Source of the DNA: a virus | IMG/VR virus record: IMGVR_UViG_3300035698_005240 | Location: 1-52,332 of that record | Length of the DNA: 52,332 nucleotides | Strand: one strand, 5' to 3' | Shown here: positions 45,232 through 52,108 of the stretch, piece after piece | Numbering within the stretch: position 1 is the stretch's first letter | How the letters are laid out: every line of letters starts with the position of its first letter | The notes under the pieces: generated by a model | Seen by the model: the letters and a program-made list of their open reading frames with translations, nothing else | Told to the model about the DNA's origin: nothing | Databases searched by the model: none | Made by a program: the position numbers and the translations under genes

Positions 45232-45309
45232 TGGTACCCTAGACGAGGTTCGAACTTGCAATCGCCGCAGTGAAAGTGCAGTGCCTTAGTCCAGTTTGGC
45301 CACTAGGAT
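45232..45309 (-). tRNA. tRNA-Glu(TTC)
   Basis: Acceptor ATCCTAG/CTAGGGT, anticodon stem CTGCA/TGCGG with loop CTTTCAC, T-loop TTCGAAC (stem with one mismatch), encoded CCA. Confidence 0.88.
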
Positions 45310-45318
45310 GTTGTTTGG

Positions 45319-45492
45319 TTATTCAAAGCTGTCGATTTGATCTTCGGTAGCTTCTGACACTGATACGCTTACGCTTTCACATGCTGCCGCGTGAAATTCC
45401 GAATATACTTCATCAGGGTTATCACTTTCTACTATGTCATAACTTTCTGTGCCACAGTAGCCCATGTCTGTCTTTACTAAATATTTAGTCAT
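45319..45492 (-). CDS. small acidic protein, tandem paralogue of 45492-45716
   Basis: 57 residues, MTKYLVKTDMGYCGTESYDI and ESDNPDEVYSE, then a Ser/Val-rich acidic end. The gene just upstream has the same opening. Overlap TAATG. Unknown function. Confidence 0.65.
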   Translation of the reverse strand: MTKYLVKTDMGYCGTESYDIVESDNPDEVYSEFHAAACESVSVSVSEATEDQIDSFE

Positions 45493-45716
45493 TACTCAAA
45501 TTCCTTTAGTTCGCCTTCTGTGGCTTCTACCACATTGATTCGTATGCTATCAATAGCTTCTGATACTGATAGGTCTAACGCTAAAGCCACTCTCACAGCT
45601 ATTCCTGTGGATATAGCTAGTGCCTGTGAATATACTTCATCTACATTGTCGCTTTCTACAATGCGATACGCTTCTCCACTTCTATGCCCCATATCTGTAA
45701 TGACTAAATACTTCAT
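45492..45716 (-). CDS. small acidic protein, tandem paralogue of 45319-45492
   Basis: 74 residues from ATG 45716 (MKYLVITDMGHRSGEAYRIV, ESDNVDEVYSQ). A longer open frame upstream crosses tRNA-Asp and is not used. Unknown function. Confidence 0.65.
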   Translation of the reverse strand: MKYLVITDMGHRSGEAYRIVESDNVDEVYSQALAISTGIAVRVALALDLSVSEAIDSIRINVVEATEGELKEFE

Positions 45717-45732
45717 TTTAGTACCTTTTGTT

Positions 45733-45807
45733 TGGCGAGAGTAACGGGATTCGAACCCGCAGCCTGAAGGTAGACAACCCACTGCACAACCGTTGTGCTT
45801 CACTCCC
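45733..45807 (-). tRNA. tRNA-Asp(GTC)
   Basis: Acceptor GGGAGTG/TACTCTC, anticodon loop TTGTCTA (stem with one T-T mismatch), T-arm GCGGG-TTCGAAT-CCCGT, discriminator G, encoded CCA. Confidence 0.88.
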
Positions 45808-45849
45808 AGAATTAGTTTGCGCCCCTTCCCAACGTCTTCCATTACTTTC

Positions 45850-46067
45850 CCAAGCTCTGGCACCACCAAGTAACTACATTTTAGTAACTACGATGCAGTA
45901 CTGCATGTAGGAACAGGGTTAGTATTCACTTGTTAAATGTTAACCCGACGATCATCTTGTCGCTAGAAGTCTCCATTAACTTTTAAAGTGCATTACAGAG
46001 AAAGGGCACTTGTCCGGATTTAAGAGGCAGGACAATCCTCTGGGATTTGCTTGTTTCTTAAGTTTAT
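45850..46067 (-). ncRNA. structured leader RNA with a pseudoknot upstream of tRNA-Asp
   Basis: Transcribed from the promoter at 46074-46102. On the - strand AGAGG/CCTCT forms a hairpin whose loop contains TTGTCC, complementary to GGACAA eight bases later (H-type pseudoknot). GGGTTA/TAACCC and ATGCAG-TA-CTGCAT are further hairpins. No credible gene in the 260 bp. Confidence 0.55.
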
Positions 46068-46073
46068 AAAGCT

Positions 46074-46102
46074 ATTATACGCACGTTTAACCATTGTGTC
46101 AA
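46074..46102 (-). promoter_or_regulatory. sigma-70 promoter for the tRNA-Asp/Glu/Lys unit
   Basis: TTGACA, 17 bp, TATAAT on the - strand. Confidence 0.88.
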
Positions 46103-46105
46103 GAA

Positions 46106-46876
46106 TTAAATTGTAATAACCTTAAATTTATAACCATCTGCTTGAGGTTCGTGTCCTATATAACCCCTAGGATTTGATAGTATTCTCGTATTGCCAATAT
46201 CGTAGTCATGAGGCTCGTGAGAATGACCATGCAGCCATAACTTAGGCTGGCAATGTCTAATCTCTTCATCCAAGTGACTGGCATAAGCATGAGACATTAG
46301 AGGGTCGTTAGCATACTTGCTATGTACAGACCTCCAAGAAGGTAAGTGATGAGTCACAACTACAGTATCCTTATCCATGTTACCGAAAAGGTACTGGTAA
46401 GCAGTCTCAAAAAACTTCTTGGTGTGATAAGGATTCATCCTTTCGTACCCAATTTTAGTACAGTGATAATCGTTCATAGCCTGCCTAATTCTATTTAGGT
46501 CATAGCTATCTAACTGCCCCATATCAGTCCACATAGTAGAACCAACGAACTTCTGTCCCTTGATAATTATACTAGAGTTATCTAGTACATGTACATTATC
46601 AGGCAGTATATCCATGATAAGCTCTTTAGCTACAGTATACTCGCTGTTGTAGAACTCGTGATTACCGAATACGTATATAACATCGTCATACAACTCGGAT
46701 ACCTCTCGAAAGAACTCAATAGATATATCGCGGGTAACCATCTGTATCTCATTCTTCAGGGCTTGAGCCACTATAATGTCCCCAGGCAGTACAAGTGTCT
46801 TAACATCCTCTGCGGGGGTATCTAATTTCAACTCTCCAAACTCTAGATGGAGGTCACTTCCTACTGCAATCTTCAT
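46106..46876 (-). CDS. calcineurin-like phosphoesterase
   Basis: 256 residues from ATG 46876, six bases behind GGAG. VGSDLHLEF, VLPGDII, VFGNHEFY, VVTHHLPS and LWLHGHSHEP are the metal motifs. This branch is common in phages and acts on phosphodiesters of unknown identity. Its leader is the structured RNA at 46893-47113. Confidence 0.88.
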   Translation of the reverse strand: MKIAVGSDLHLEFGELKLDTPAEDVKTLVLPGDIIVAQALKNEIQMVTRDISIEFFREVSELYDDVIYVFGNHEFYNSEYTVAKELIMDILPDNVHVLDNSSIIIKGQKFVGSTMWTDMGQLDSYDLNRIRQAMNDYHCTKIGYERMNPYHTKKFFETAYQYLFGNMDKDTVVVTHHLPSWRSVHSKYANDPLMSHAYASHLDEEIRHCQPKLWLHGHSHEPHDYDIGNTRILSNPRGYIGHEPQADGYKFKVITI

Positions 46877-46892
46877 ATGTTTCTCCAATATT

Positions 46893-47113
46893 TATACAGT
46901 GTAGTGCTGGTTTTTAGGTTGACAAGCTGAACCACTTTCAAAGAGTGATAGCTCTACCAATCAGGACGGCATAACCGCGTATGTATTTATGTGGGGCGAT
47001 CAACCCCCTTTAATAACATAACTGCATACCACAAAATTACTTGCAAGATCTTTTGCGTTTCAGCTTCCTATACTTTGCCCTCGGGCAACGTCGTCCCAAC
47101 ACTACACTGTATA
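46893..47113 (-). ncRNA. large stem-closed RNA with tRNA-like core, 5' of the phosphoesterase
   Basis: TATACAGTGTAGTG (46893-46906) and CACTACACTGTATA (47100-47113) pair over 14 bp with a further TGG/CCA. Within it, the - strand reads TGATTGGTAGAGC (D-arm-like) and CACT-CTTTGAA-AGTG (an anticodon-arm-like hairpin with TTG), but no normal T-arm or acceptor. The stem starts eight bases from the phosphoesterase ribosome site, so it may control that gene. Confidence 0.55.
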
Positions 47114-47114
47114 A

Positions 47115-47219
47115 ATACTCAGAGCGTCTAATTGCAATATTATTGACTAATTGCACTCTTTATAAATACTAAATACTCATAGCGTCTAACTGCAATATTA
47201 TTGACTAATTGCGCTCATG
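47115..47219. repeat. two direct repeats of about 50 bp
   Basis: AAATACTCAGAGCGTCTAAT and the following TGCAATATTATTGACTAATT recur from 47169 with a few changes. Each copy contains TGCAAT/ATTGCA as a hairpin. They lie between the 47229 gene stop and the structured RNA; a terminator-like or binding role is possible. Confidence 0.7.
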
Positions 47220-47228
47220 TTGTACTGC

Positions 47229-47678
47229 CTAGAAATCTATGCCATCATCCTGCTTGACTGTAGGCACACTTTGATCTGCTGTTAGCATCGCTTTTGCACG
47301 CTCGACTTTATCTGTAACTGCGTCCTGCTTAGCCTGCTCTACTTGGGCAGGGTCTGCTGCGGGTACGAGAGCATCTACTAAACGCTGTAGGTCAGCTTTA
47401 CCAGCCTTGCTAAGAGTAGGAATCTCGATATCTAGGTGATCTTCGATAGCTTTCACTAGGTCACTTTTAGACACAATCTCTGCACCGCTTTTAGTGGTAC
47501 GAGGCTTTGCGATGTATACTTTCTCACGAGATAACTTCGCGATGATAGAACGAGTAGTCTTGCCCATGTCGTCTGCAATCTTTTTAACTGTATCCGCATT
47601 AGGATTTTCAGTGTAAAGAGCGACCATAGATTTAACTTGCTCATCTGTGTAATTAACTACTTTCTTTGCAATTGCCAT
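47229..47678 (-). CDS. Myb/HTH-like DNA-binding protein, paralogue of 21860-22219
   Basis: 149 residues. YTDEQVKSMVALY, TVKKIADDMGKTTRSIIAKLSREKVY is the DNA-binding module; SKSDLVKAIEDHLDIEIPTL and on form the second domain, followed by an acidic tail ending DDGIDF. Its own promoter lies upstream. Probably an abundant early DNA-binding protein. Confidence 0.78.
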   Translation of the reverse strand: MAIAKKVVNYTDEQVKSMVALYTENPNADTVKKIADDMGKTTRSIIAKLSREKVYIAKPRTTKSGAEIVSKSDLVKAIEDHLDIEIPTLSKAGKADLQRLVDALVPAADPAQVEQAKQDAVTDKVERAKAMLTADQSVPTVKQDDGIDF

Positions 47679-47709
47679 GTTTTTGTCTCTTTCTTAAGTT
47701 TATGAAGCT

Positions 47710-47738
47710 ATTATACGGGTTAACGAGCAAGTTGTCAA
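47710..47738 (-). promoter_or_regulatory. sigma-70 promoter for 47229-47678
   Basis: TTGACA, 17 bp, TATAAT on the - strand. Confidence 0.88.
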
Positions 47739-47745
47739 GTACTTT

Positions 47746-47934
47746 TTAAACGGCTGACCACTGAATTTGATTAATTTTACTTATCACTACATCTATAGGG
47801 CTGTTGATGGTAATAGAACCATGCTTGAACTTAATCTTAGTAGCATCGTTATTGGTCTCTGTCCTCACTCTACGCACATATACAATCTGAGATAGGTCGC
47901 AATGTAGTTCTGGTATTAGTTTATCTAACTTCAT
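47746..47934 (-). CDS. small protein, 62 residues
   Basis: MKLDKLIPELHCDL from ATG 47934 behind AAGGAAAG; beta-rich middle (VYVRRVRTETNN, IKFKHGSITI). TAATG overlap with SprT-like gene. Unknown. Confidence 0.65.
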   Translation of the reverse strand: MKLDKLIPELHCDLSQIVYVRRVRTETNNDATKIKFKHGSITINSPIDVVISKINQIQWSAV

Positions 47935-48443
47935 TATACTTTCCTTAAGGTTGTCTTGCACTTCGTGCATGAATAAGATCGAGTACCTTTTACGATACGG
48001 TTGTGTCGAATAGTAGATAATTCTTTAATTTCAGGGCATTCACAGCGGTATTGCCACTTACGCATGACTCTGGTTTTAGTAGTTTTCATATTATGTGTTC
48101 GGTTAGAGTCCACCCCTAGCATGTCACATATACGTTGGAATGAGACTCCATGAGGACGCCATCCTGATCTACCGTTTCGTCCCAATAGCTCTATATCTAC
48201 ATAATGAGCTAACTCATGGCCTAGAGTATGGAAGTATACTTCTGCACCATTCTCTTCAAGCAACTGCTTGTTCAGTTTAATGAAAGCAGGAGAACCTTGG
48301 TAAGCATAGTGAAACTGACCTGCTGTTTGTCCTCGTAGATCATAACGAATCTCAGGCACAGAGTCGAACTCAATGTTGTTTGCTGATAATCTGTCAATAA
48401 ACATCTTGAGTTGTTCAGCTACTTCGTTTTCGTATTTAATCAT
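47934..48443 (-). CDS. SprT-like zinc metalloprotease
   Basis: 169 residues from ATG 48443 behind GGAGAGC. HTLGHELAHYVD is the HExxH active site near residue 79; WRPHGVSFQRICD supplies the third ligand region; CEC...CTKC at the end is the zinc ribbon of SprT/Spartan proteins, which cleave proteins bound to DNA. Confidence 0.88.
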   Translation of the reverse strand: MIKYENEVAEQLKMFIDRLSANNIEFDSVPEIRYDLRGQTAGQFHYAYQGSPAFIKLNKQLLEENGAEVYFHTLGHELAHYVDIELLGRNGRSGWRPHGVSFQRICDMLGVDSNRTHNMKTTKTRVMRKWQYRCECPEIKELSTIRHNRIVKGTRSYSCTKCKTTLRKV

Positions 48444-48469
48444 CTTGCTCTCCGTCATTAATATAAACC

Positions 48470-48498
48470 ATTATATAGCAGGGGGAGCAAGTTGTCAA
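48470..48498 (-). promoter_or_regulatory. sigma-70 promoter for the SprT-like gene
   Basis: TTGACA, 17 bp, TATAAT on the - strand. Confidence 0.88.
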
Positions 48499-48505
48499 GT
48501 ACTTT

Positions 48506-48703
48506 TTAAAAAATAGCTTTTATTATATGAGCAAGAGAATACGCTATACCCCAGAAAAGACATAGAGCAGATATAAATGCACTAAGCCATAAACCACCGC
48601 AGCTTTCTCCCCTTATTGAGGCTACGAACAAAGCGTCACCTATATAACAAATACAAAATACACATACGACTGCTAATGCAACCGGCCCTAATATTTCCAT
48701 CAT
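48506..48703 (-). CDS. small membrane protein, 65 residues
   Basis: Two hydrophobic helices (VALAVVCVFCICYIGDALF; LSAFISALCLFWGIAYSLA). The ATG overlaps the TGA of the gene above (ATGA). Unknown function. Confidence 0.65.
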   Translation of the reverse strand: MMEILGPVALAVVCVFCICYIGDALFVASIRGESCGGLWLSAFISALCLFWGIAYSLAHIIKAIF

Positions 48704-48855
48704 GCTCTCCATTTAAAGTAAAAAGAACTTATCTGCTCTAAAGCAATACATATAAGCACTATTGCCATAATCAACAGTATAGCTGCGGAGAAAAGCAAGT
48801 ATAAGCCTATCCAAAGCCACATTAATATCAGGACAGATGTATCGAGTACTAGCAT
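48700..48855 (-). CDS. small membrane protein, 51 residues
   Basis: MLVLDTSVLILMWLWIGLYL and a second helix AILLIMAIVLICIAL. Coupled to its neighbours by overlaps at both ends. Unknown. Confidence 0.6.
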   Translation of the reverse strand: MLVLDTSVLILMWLWIGLYLLFSAAILLIMAIVLICIALEQISSFYFKWRA

Positions 48856-49022
48856 CCTACATACTCCCTGACCATCGAAACCAAGCCATCGAAATCCTCT
48901 GTTGAACCTAGAAGCATAGCTAGTTGCGTCACTGTTGAGTACTCTATGTTATAATCGTCGGCAAGGCTCTGTAAATACTCTGTTCTATTTTCAAAACCGT
49001 TCTGCACATAAATATTCGTCAT
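48849..49022 (-). CDS. small protein, 57 residues
   Basis: MTNIYVQNGFENRTEYLQSL, EYSTVTQLAMLLGSTEDFDGL: a small helical protein of a type common in phages. ATG overlaps the gene above. Unknown. Confidence 0.7.
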   Translation of the reverse strand: MTNIYVQNGFENRTEYLQSLADDYNIEYSTVTQLAMLLGSTEDFDGLVSMVREYVGC

Positions 49023-49309
49023 ACTGTCTCCGGTTGTTTAATTAGGCTTTCCATCAAATCTTTAAAGGACAGCTCACTCTTAGGGGGTAACGGATTTAGG
49101 CTTCCCTCTACGGTTAAGCTGCGGGGGTCTTGTCCCTCAGGTACTGGGTCTATGCCATAAACCCAACCTATATAATCTCTCCCATCAGCACACTTTCCAA
49201 CAAACCACTTAAAGCGGGTTACTGTAGTAAGCATAACAGGTATTTCTTTGCAAATAACGGATTTAAGAATAACCCGTTGTCCTACTTTATACTTAGGAGT
49301 ATCAGCCAT
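49019..49309 (-). CDS. small SH3-like protein, 96 residues
   Basis: YKVGQRVILKSVICKEIPVM and WFVGKCADGRDYIGWVYGID look like a small beta-barrel. Unknown function. Confidence 0.65.
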   Translation of the reverse strand: MADTPKYKVGQRVILKSVICKEIPVMLTTVTRFKWFVGKCADGRDYIGWVYGIDPVPEGQDPRSLTVEGSLNPLPPKSELSFKDLMESLIKQPETV

Positions 49310-49495
49310 TTAGTCCTCCAGCGTTCTTTCAAATACAACATAGCAGTTTAGTGACGCCTGCATTTCACCCGAATACTCTTCGTCATACATTTCGTCGAAC
49401 CACTCTGCTACTCCTTGCAAAGTGGTAAATACTCCTACAACATTGTCCCAGCCTAGCTCTAAACCTGTTACCACATATACACTGTTAGATTCCAC
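49310..49495 (-). CDS. small conserved phage protein (VYVVTGLELGWD), GTG start
   Basis: 61 residues. VYVVTGLELGWDNVVGVF is a recurrent opening among phage hypothetical proteins. GTG at 49495 follows AGGAG by nine bases. Confidence 0.7.
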   Translation of the reverse strand: MESNSVYVVTGLELGWDNVVGVFTTLQGVAEWFDEMYDEEYSGEMQASLNCYVVFERTLED

Positions 49496-49643
49496 CGGTA
49501 AATTCTCCTGTCAGTATAAAATCAAAGCTATTTTTATCACAGATGCCTACATTTACAAGCATCTCATCAAAAGTTAAACCTCTATCCACTCTAGTAGCGG
49601 GCAGGTTTAATCCGTCTGCATAAACCAGCATATCATATCTCAT
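49485..49643 (-). CDS. small protein, 52 residues
   Basis: MRYDMLVYADGLNLPATRVD, overlapping the genes on both sides. Unknown function. Confidence 0.65.
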   Translation of the reverse strand: MRYDMLVYADGLNLPATRVDRGLTFDEMLVNVGICDKNSFDFILTGEFTGGI

Positions 49644-49954
49644 TAGCATATATCCTTAAATTCTGCAATATCTCGATCGGTTGCTGTGTCTAAACATAGC
49701 ACTTTATTGAAGGCTTCATCGCACATAATTTCGTCTACGTGCTCGCACGCTTCCTGTTCCGTCAGCTCACCAGACTCAACGTAGTCTGCTACTGAATCGC
49801 ATCCGTCTACATAACCGATATAGTTATCTGCAAACTCTGCACAAGCCATATCCCAGGACCAATCTTCTGCCGCAGCTTCGTTTTCAAACTCCATTTCATC
49901 GTGGTAAATTTCAAAACCTTCGCTTGAAGCTCCCCAACATACTAAGAATATCAT
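49643..49954 (-). CDS. acidic protein, 103 residues
   Basis: Strongly acidic; MIFLVCWGASSEGFEIYHDE from ATG 49954 behind AAGGAACAG. Such highly acidic early proteins are sometimes DNA mimics or inhibitors; no evidence beyond composition. Confidence 0.7.
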   Translation of the reverse strand: MIFLVCWGASSEGFEIYHDEMEFENEAAAEDWSWDMACAEFADNYIGYVDGCDSVADYVESGELTEQEACEHVDEIMCDEAFNKVLCLDTATDRDIAEFKDIC

Positions 49955-49983
49955 ATCTGTTCCTTTTTCCAAATTATGTACAT

Positions 49984-50012
49984 ATTATACTGGGGTTAAG
50001 CATGTTTGTCAA
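49984..50012 (-). promoter_or_regulatory. sigma-70 promoter for the 49954-48506 unit
   Basis: TTGACA, 17 bp, TATAAT on the - strand; flank CCAAATTATGTACATATTAT is shared with the promoter at 50512-50540. Confidence 0.88.
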
Positions 50013-50036
50013 GTTATTTAGGGGGTATGGTAGCAA

Positions 50037-50291
50037 CTAAACTATATCTTTTAACTTATCTAGAGCTATCCTAGCTTTCGCCATCTTAGTAGCGTTCTTC
50101 ATCCTACTTATAGCATACTCCTCTGCTACCTCAGGTGAGCATTCTTCTATCCAACGCATTTCATTGAATATTTCTCGATCTGTCCACCCTTGGTCGTGTT
50201 TTTCTGCTATGTCTCTTTCCATAGCACTGACTGCCCTCATTGAAGGAGCCTCGTCCATCATCATAAGTAGCTTAAATAATACTGTATTCAT
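50037..50291 (-). CDS. helical hypothetical protein, 84 residues
   Basis: MNTVLFKLLMMMDEAPSMRA, then SAMERDIAEKHDQGWTDREI. Unknown function. Confidence 0.65.
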   Translation of the reverse strand: MNTVLFKLLMMMDEAPSMRAVSAMERDIAEKHDQGWTDREIFNEMRWIEECSPEVAEEYAISRMKNATKMAKARIALDKLKDIV

Positions 50292-50295
50292 TTTA

Positions 50296-50472
50296 TTACC
50301 TCAAAGCGTCGGATAGTAGGATTGACATTTGGGTAGACACAATGAAGCAACCACCCATTAGGAAGATATTCAAAAACACGCTAGTATCTTCGGGCCTAAT
50401 GACATCGTACATAATAACAGCCGTGTACACCACGAAGACCGCCTGCACTACTCGAAATACAATGTTTTTCAT
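50296..50472 (-). CDS. small membrane protein, 58 residues
   Basis: ATG 50472 six bases behind GGAG. Helices FRVVQAVFVVYTAVIMY and VFLNIFLMGGCFIVSTQMS. Unknown function. Confidence 0.65.
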   Translation of the reverse strand: MKNIVFRVVQAVFVVYTAVIMYDVIRPEDTSVFLNIFLMGGCFIVSTQMSILLSDALR

Positions 50473-50511
50473 GTGTTTCTCCAAATTTCTTTATTTCCAA
50501 ATTATGTACAT

Positions 50512-50540
50512 ATTATACGGAACTGGAGCACGCTTGTCAA
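50512..50540 (-). promoter_or_regulatory. sigma-70 promoter for the 50472-50037 unit
   Basis: TTGACA, 17 bp, TATAAT on the - strand; last - promoter before the terminal region. Confidence 0.88.
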
Positions 50541-50559
50541 GGTATTTTAGGGATACCCA

Positions 50560-50858
50560 CATAATTTAACCTACTCGAATTCCGGGGGGCCGTCCAAGCG
50601 ACGAAGTCAAGCTTTTTTTCCTCACAAAAGCAAATTAAAGCAAATTATCCTCAATTAAAGCAAATCGCAGCGGGAACAACACGAATTATCCTCAATTACC
50701 CTAAATTACCGTTGATTTGCAACTATATGCGCCTGAAATTCGCTCAGCTTTGGGTTTGCTTGTTTGCTTTGTAGAGCACCCGCTGGGAATGACATTGGTG
50801 TTATTGGTCTGTAGAGCACCCGCTGGGGCTACTCCACGCAATCGGGGCCACAAAGCAC
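50560..50858. repeat. gene-free stretch with short direct repeats
   Basis: No credible gene. AAAGCAAATTA-type words recur around 50626-50665, TATCCTCAATTA occurs twice (50647, 50687), and GTAGAGCACCCGCTGGG occurs at 50771 and again at 50811, 40 bp apart; an inverted relative (TAGCGGGT) is near 50872. Confidence 0.6.
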
Positions 50859-50888
50859 TTGACATACTCCTAGCGGGTATGGTAAAAT
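50859..50888 (+). promoter_or_regulatory. sigma-70-like promoter, + strand
   Basis: TTGACA, 18 bp, TAAAAT. Confidence 0.6.
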
Positions 50889-50918
50889 CGGCGCTGTTCC
50901 AGCATTTTTCAATATTTC

Positions 50919-50947
50919 TTGACAACTCTGCCCAAACTTGCGATAAT
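50919..50947 (+). promoter_or_regulatory. sigma-70 promoter for the 50976 gene
   Basis: TTGACA, 17 bp, GATAAT. The spacer (ACTCTGCCCAAACTTG) is nearly repeated in the promoter at 51138-51166. Confidence 0.85.
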
Positions 50948-50975
50948 AACTATATTGAAACTTAAGGAGCAAACC

Positions 50976-51134
50976 ATGCTAGAAGTAAATCTGAACATGA
51001 CCTACAGCAAATCTACTAAAGGCACTCACGTCTACACTAGCCCAGGTTCTGACATTCCTACGCTATACATCAAGAAAGAAGCGTTTGATGGCGAGGCTCC
51101 TGAATCTATCACTGTCACAGTTGCTGCTAAATAG
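50976..51134 (+). CDS. small beta-rich protein, 52 residues
   Basis: MLEVNLNMTYSKSTKGTHVY, PTLYIKKEAFDGEAP and SITVTVA. AAGGAGC lies before the ATG. A conserved-looking YxKSTKGTHVY pattern with an IxxLYIxK strand. The only gene I trust in the terminal region; candidate pre-early product. Confidence 0.75.
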   Translation: MLEVNLNMTYSKSTKGTHVYTSPGSDIPTLYIKKEAFDGEAPESITVTVAAK

Positions 51135-51137
51135 TTC

Positions 51138-51166
51138 TTGACAATTCTGCCCAAACTTGAGAGAAT
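51138..51166 (+). promoter_or_regulatory. sigma-70 promoter without an obvious gene
   Basis: TTGACA, 17 bp, GAGAAT. About 180 bp follow before the next promoter, with a CCCC-ACT-GGGG hairpin but no credible frame. Confidence 0.7.
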
Positions 51167-51354
51167 ATACATTCTGAAATTGAGACTTCAGAGCAAGAAA
51201 ACGTTTGAGGTTGCACTCAGCTGTAAAAATCCTGACGTAGACCCCACTGGGGCAGTTAGTCACGGAGGGTAAAAGAAAGTACGAGGACACGGGTCGCCCC
51301 TTATGATCAACTACTTTGCTTAATTCCCTTTTTGCACCTAATTCGAAATAAGAC

Positions 51355-51383
51355 TTGACACGAAGCTAGAAATTTGAGATAAT
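51355..51383 (+). promoter_or_regulatory. sigma-70 promoter for structured RNA
   Basis: TTGACA, 17 bp, GATAAT. Confidence 0.85.
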
Positions 51384-51572
51384 ATACATATTGAAAGTTA
51401 GAGACACTTTCAGAAAAGGAAAGCACGATCTAGGCTAACTAATGGGGATCTCACCCAAACAGGCCTTAGCATTGAGCTACTAAATCGTCCCATGTGGGTG
51501 TAGTTAGTCACTTCGAAGGAAAGCTCTGGGGGATACCCTTCTGCGGAACTACCGAAGTGCACGTTGAGAGGC

Positions 51573-51601
51573 TTGAGCAGCAATCGCCTCAGCACTATAA
51601 T
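51573..51601 (+). promoter_or_regulatory. promoter-like site within the structured region
   Basis: TTGAGC, 17 bp, TATAAT. Confidence 0.55.
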
Positions 51602-51702
51602 AACACAGACCGTATAAGCTTTATCTCCAACCTCTGTTGAGCTTCCTAGGCCAACACAATAGATAACATGCTTGACCTCGGTCTATAATAACACTACTTT
51701 AG

Positions 51703-51727
51703 TACCCCTTAATTGGGGTATTTTTTT
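51703..51727 (+). terminator. intrinsic terminator
   Basis: TACCCC-TTAATT-GGGGTA followed by seven Ts. Confidence 0.9.
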
Positions 51728-51759
51728 GCCTGAAATTTGAAGCAATATGCGGAAAGTAC

Positions 51760-51788
51760 TTGACAGCATCTCTTTGACACTGTATAAT
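51760..51788 (+). promoter_or_regulatory. sigma-70 promoter before the tandem repeats
   Basis: TTGACA, 17 bp, TATAAT, followed by GGCGCGGGGTCAGG. Confidence 0.85.
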
Positions 51789-51809
51789 CGGCGCGGGGTC
51801 AGGAAAAGA

Positions 51810-52010
51810 CATTGACTTTGCACTTCGTTTTTGCACTTTGGCGCATAGAGCATAGGTCCTTAAAATACATTGACTTTGCACTGGCGCAGAGCGTACAGGT
51901 GCTTAAAATACATTGACTTTGCACTTCGCTTTTCCACTTCGGCGCACAGGGCATAGGTGCTTAAAATACTTCACTTTAGCACTGGCGCAGAAAAACAGCT
52001 TATTTAAGGA
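51810..52010. repeat. four imperfect tandem repeats, alternating 58 and 43 bp
   Basis: Units begin at 51810, 51868, 51911 and 51969 with CATTGACTTTGCACT (last: CTTCACTTTAGCACT) and end AGGTGCTTAAAATA. Odd units carry an extra TTCG..TTTGCACTT segment. Each unit has TTGACT and TTAAAATA about 30-45 bp apart, so they could also be weak promoters or binding sites. Confidence 0.8.
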
Positions 52011-52061
52011 CTTTTTAAGAAATGGTGGAATGATTGGTCCAAATTCTGGAACGGCTGGTTG

Positions 52062-52078
52062 TTGGCATGATTCTTGCT
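52062..52078 (+). promoter_or_regulatory. sigma-54-type promoter 1
   Basis: TTGGCATG, four bases, TTGCT: GG (-24) and GC (-12) separated by exactly 10 bp. Matches the TTGGCACG-N4-TTGCW consensus at all but one position. Confidence 0.7.
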
Positions 52079-52092
52079 TAAAAAAAGAGTTG

Positions 52093-52106
52093 TGGAACGA
52101 CCGTTC
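52093..52106. promoter_or_regulatory. operator-like palindrome between the sigma-54-type promoters
   Basis: GGAACGACCGTTCC, perfect 6-bp arms around AC. A related GGAACG half-site lies at 52048. Confidence 0.5.
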
Positions 52107-52108
52107 CG

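Larger units (their letters stand above)
51390..51727 (+). ncRNA. structured non-coding transcript(s) of the terminal region
   Basis: GGCTAACTA (51433) pairs with TAGTTAGTC (51501) over 9 bp; within it CCCATGTGGG is a hairpin. ACTTCG (51510) pairs with CGAAGT (51553), GAGGC with GCCTC (51567-51590) and AGACCG with CGGTCT (51607/51679). TATAATAACAC occurs at 51596 and 51682. It ends at the terminator 51703-51727. No credible frame. Confidence 0.55.

Noticed and set aside
45717-45869. Upstream extension of the 45492-45716 gene
   Set aside because: The extension is antisense-free but consists of tRNA-Asp and its leader.
46917-46950. + strand promoter reading TTGACA at 46920
   Set aside because: No acceptable -10 at 16-18 bp, and it lies inside the structured RNA of the - strand.
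50701-51290. Frames on the - strand of the terminal region (for example 50701-50925, 51063-51290)
   Set aside because: No ribosome sites, protein-like composition or promoters on that strand; the repeats and + promoters explain the sequence better.
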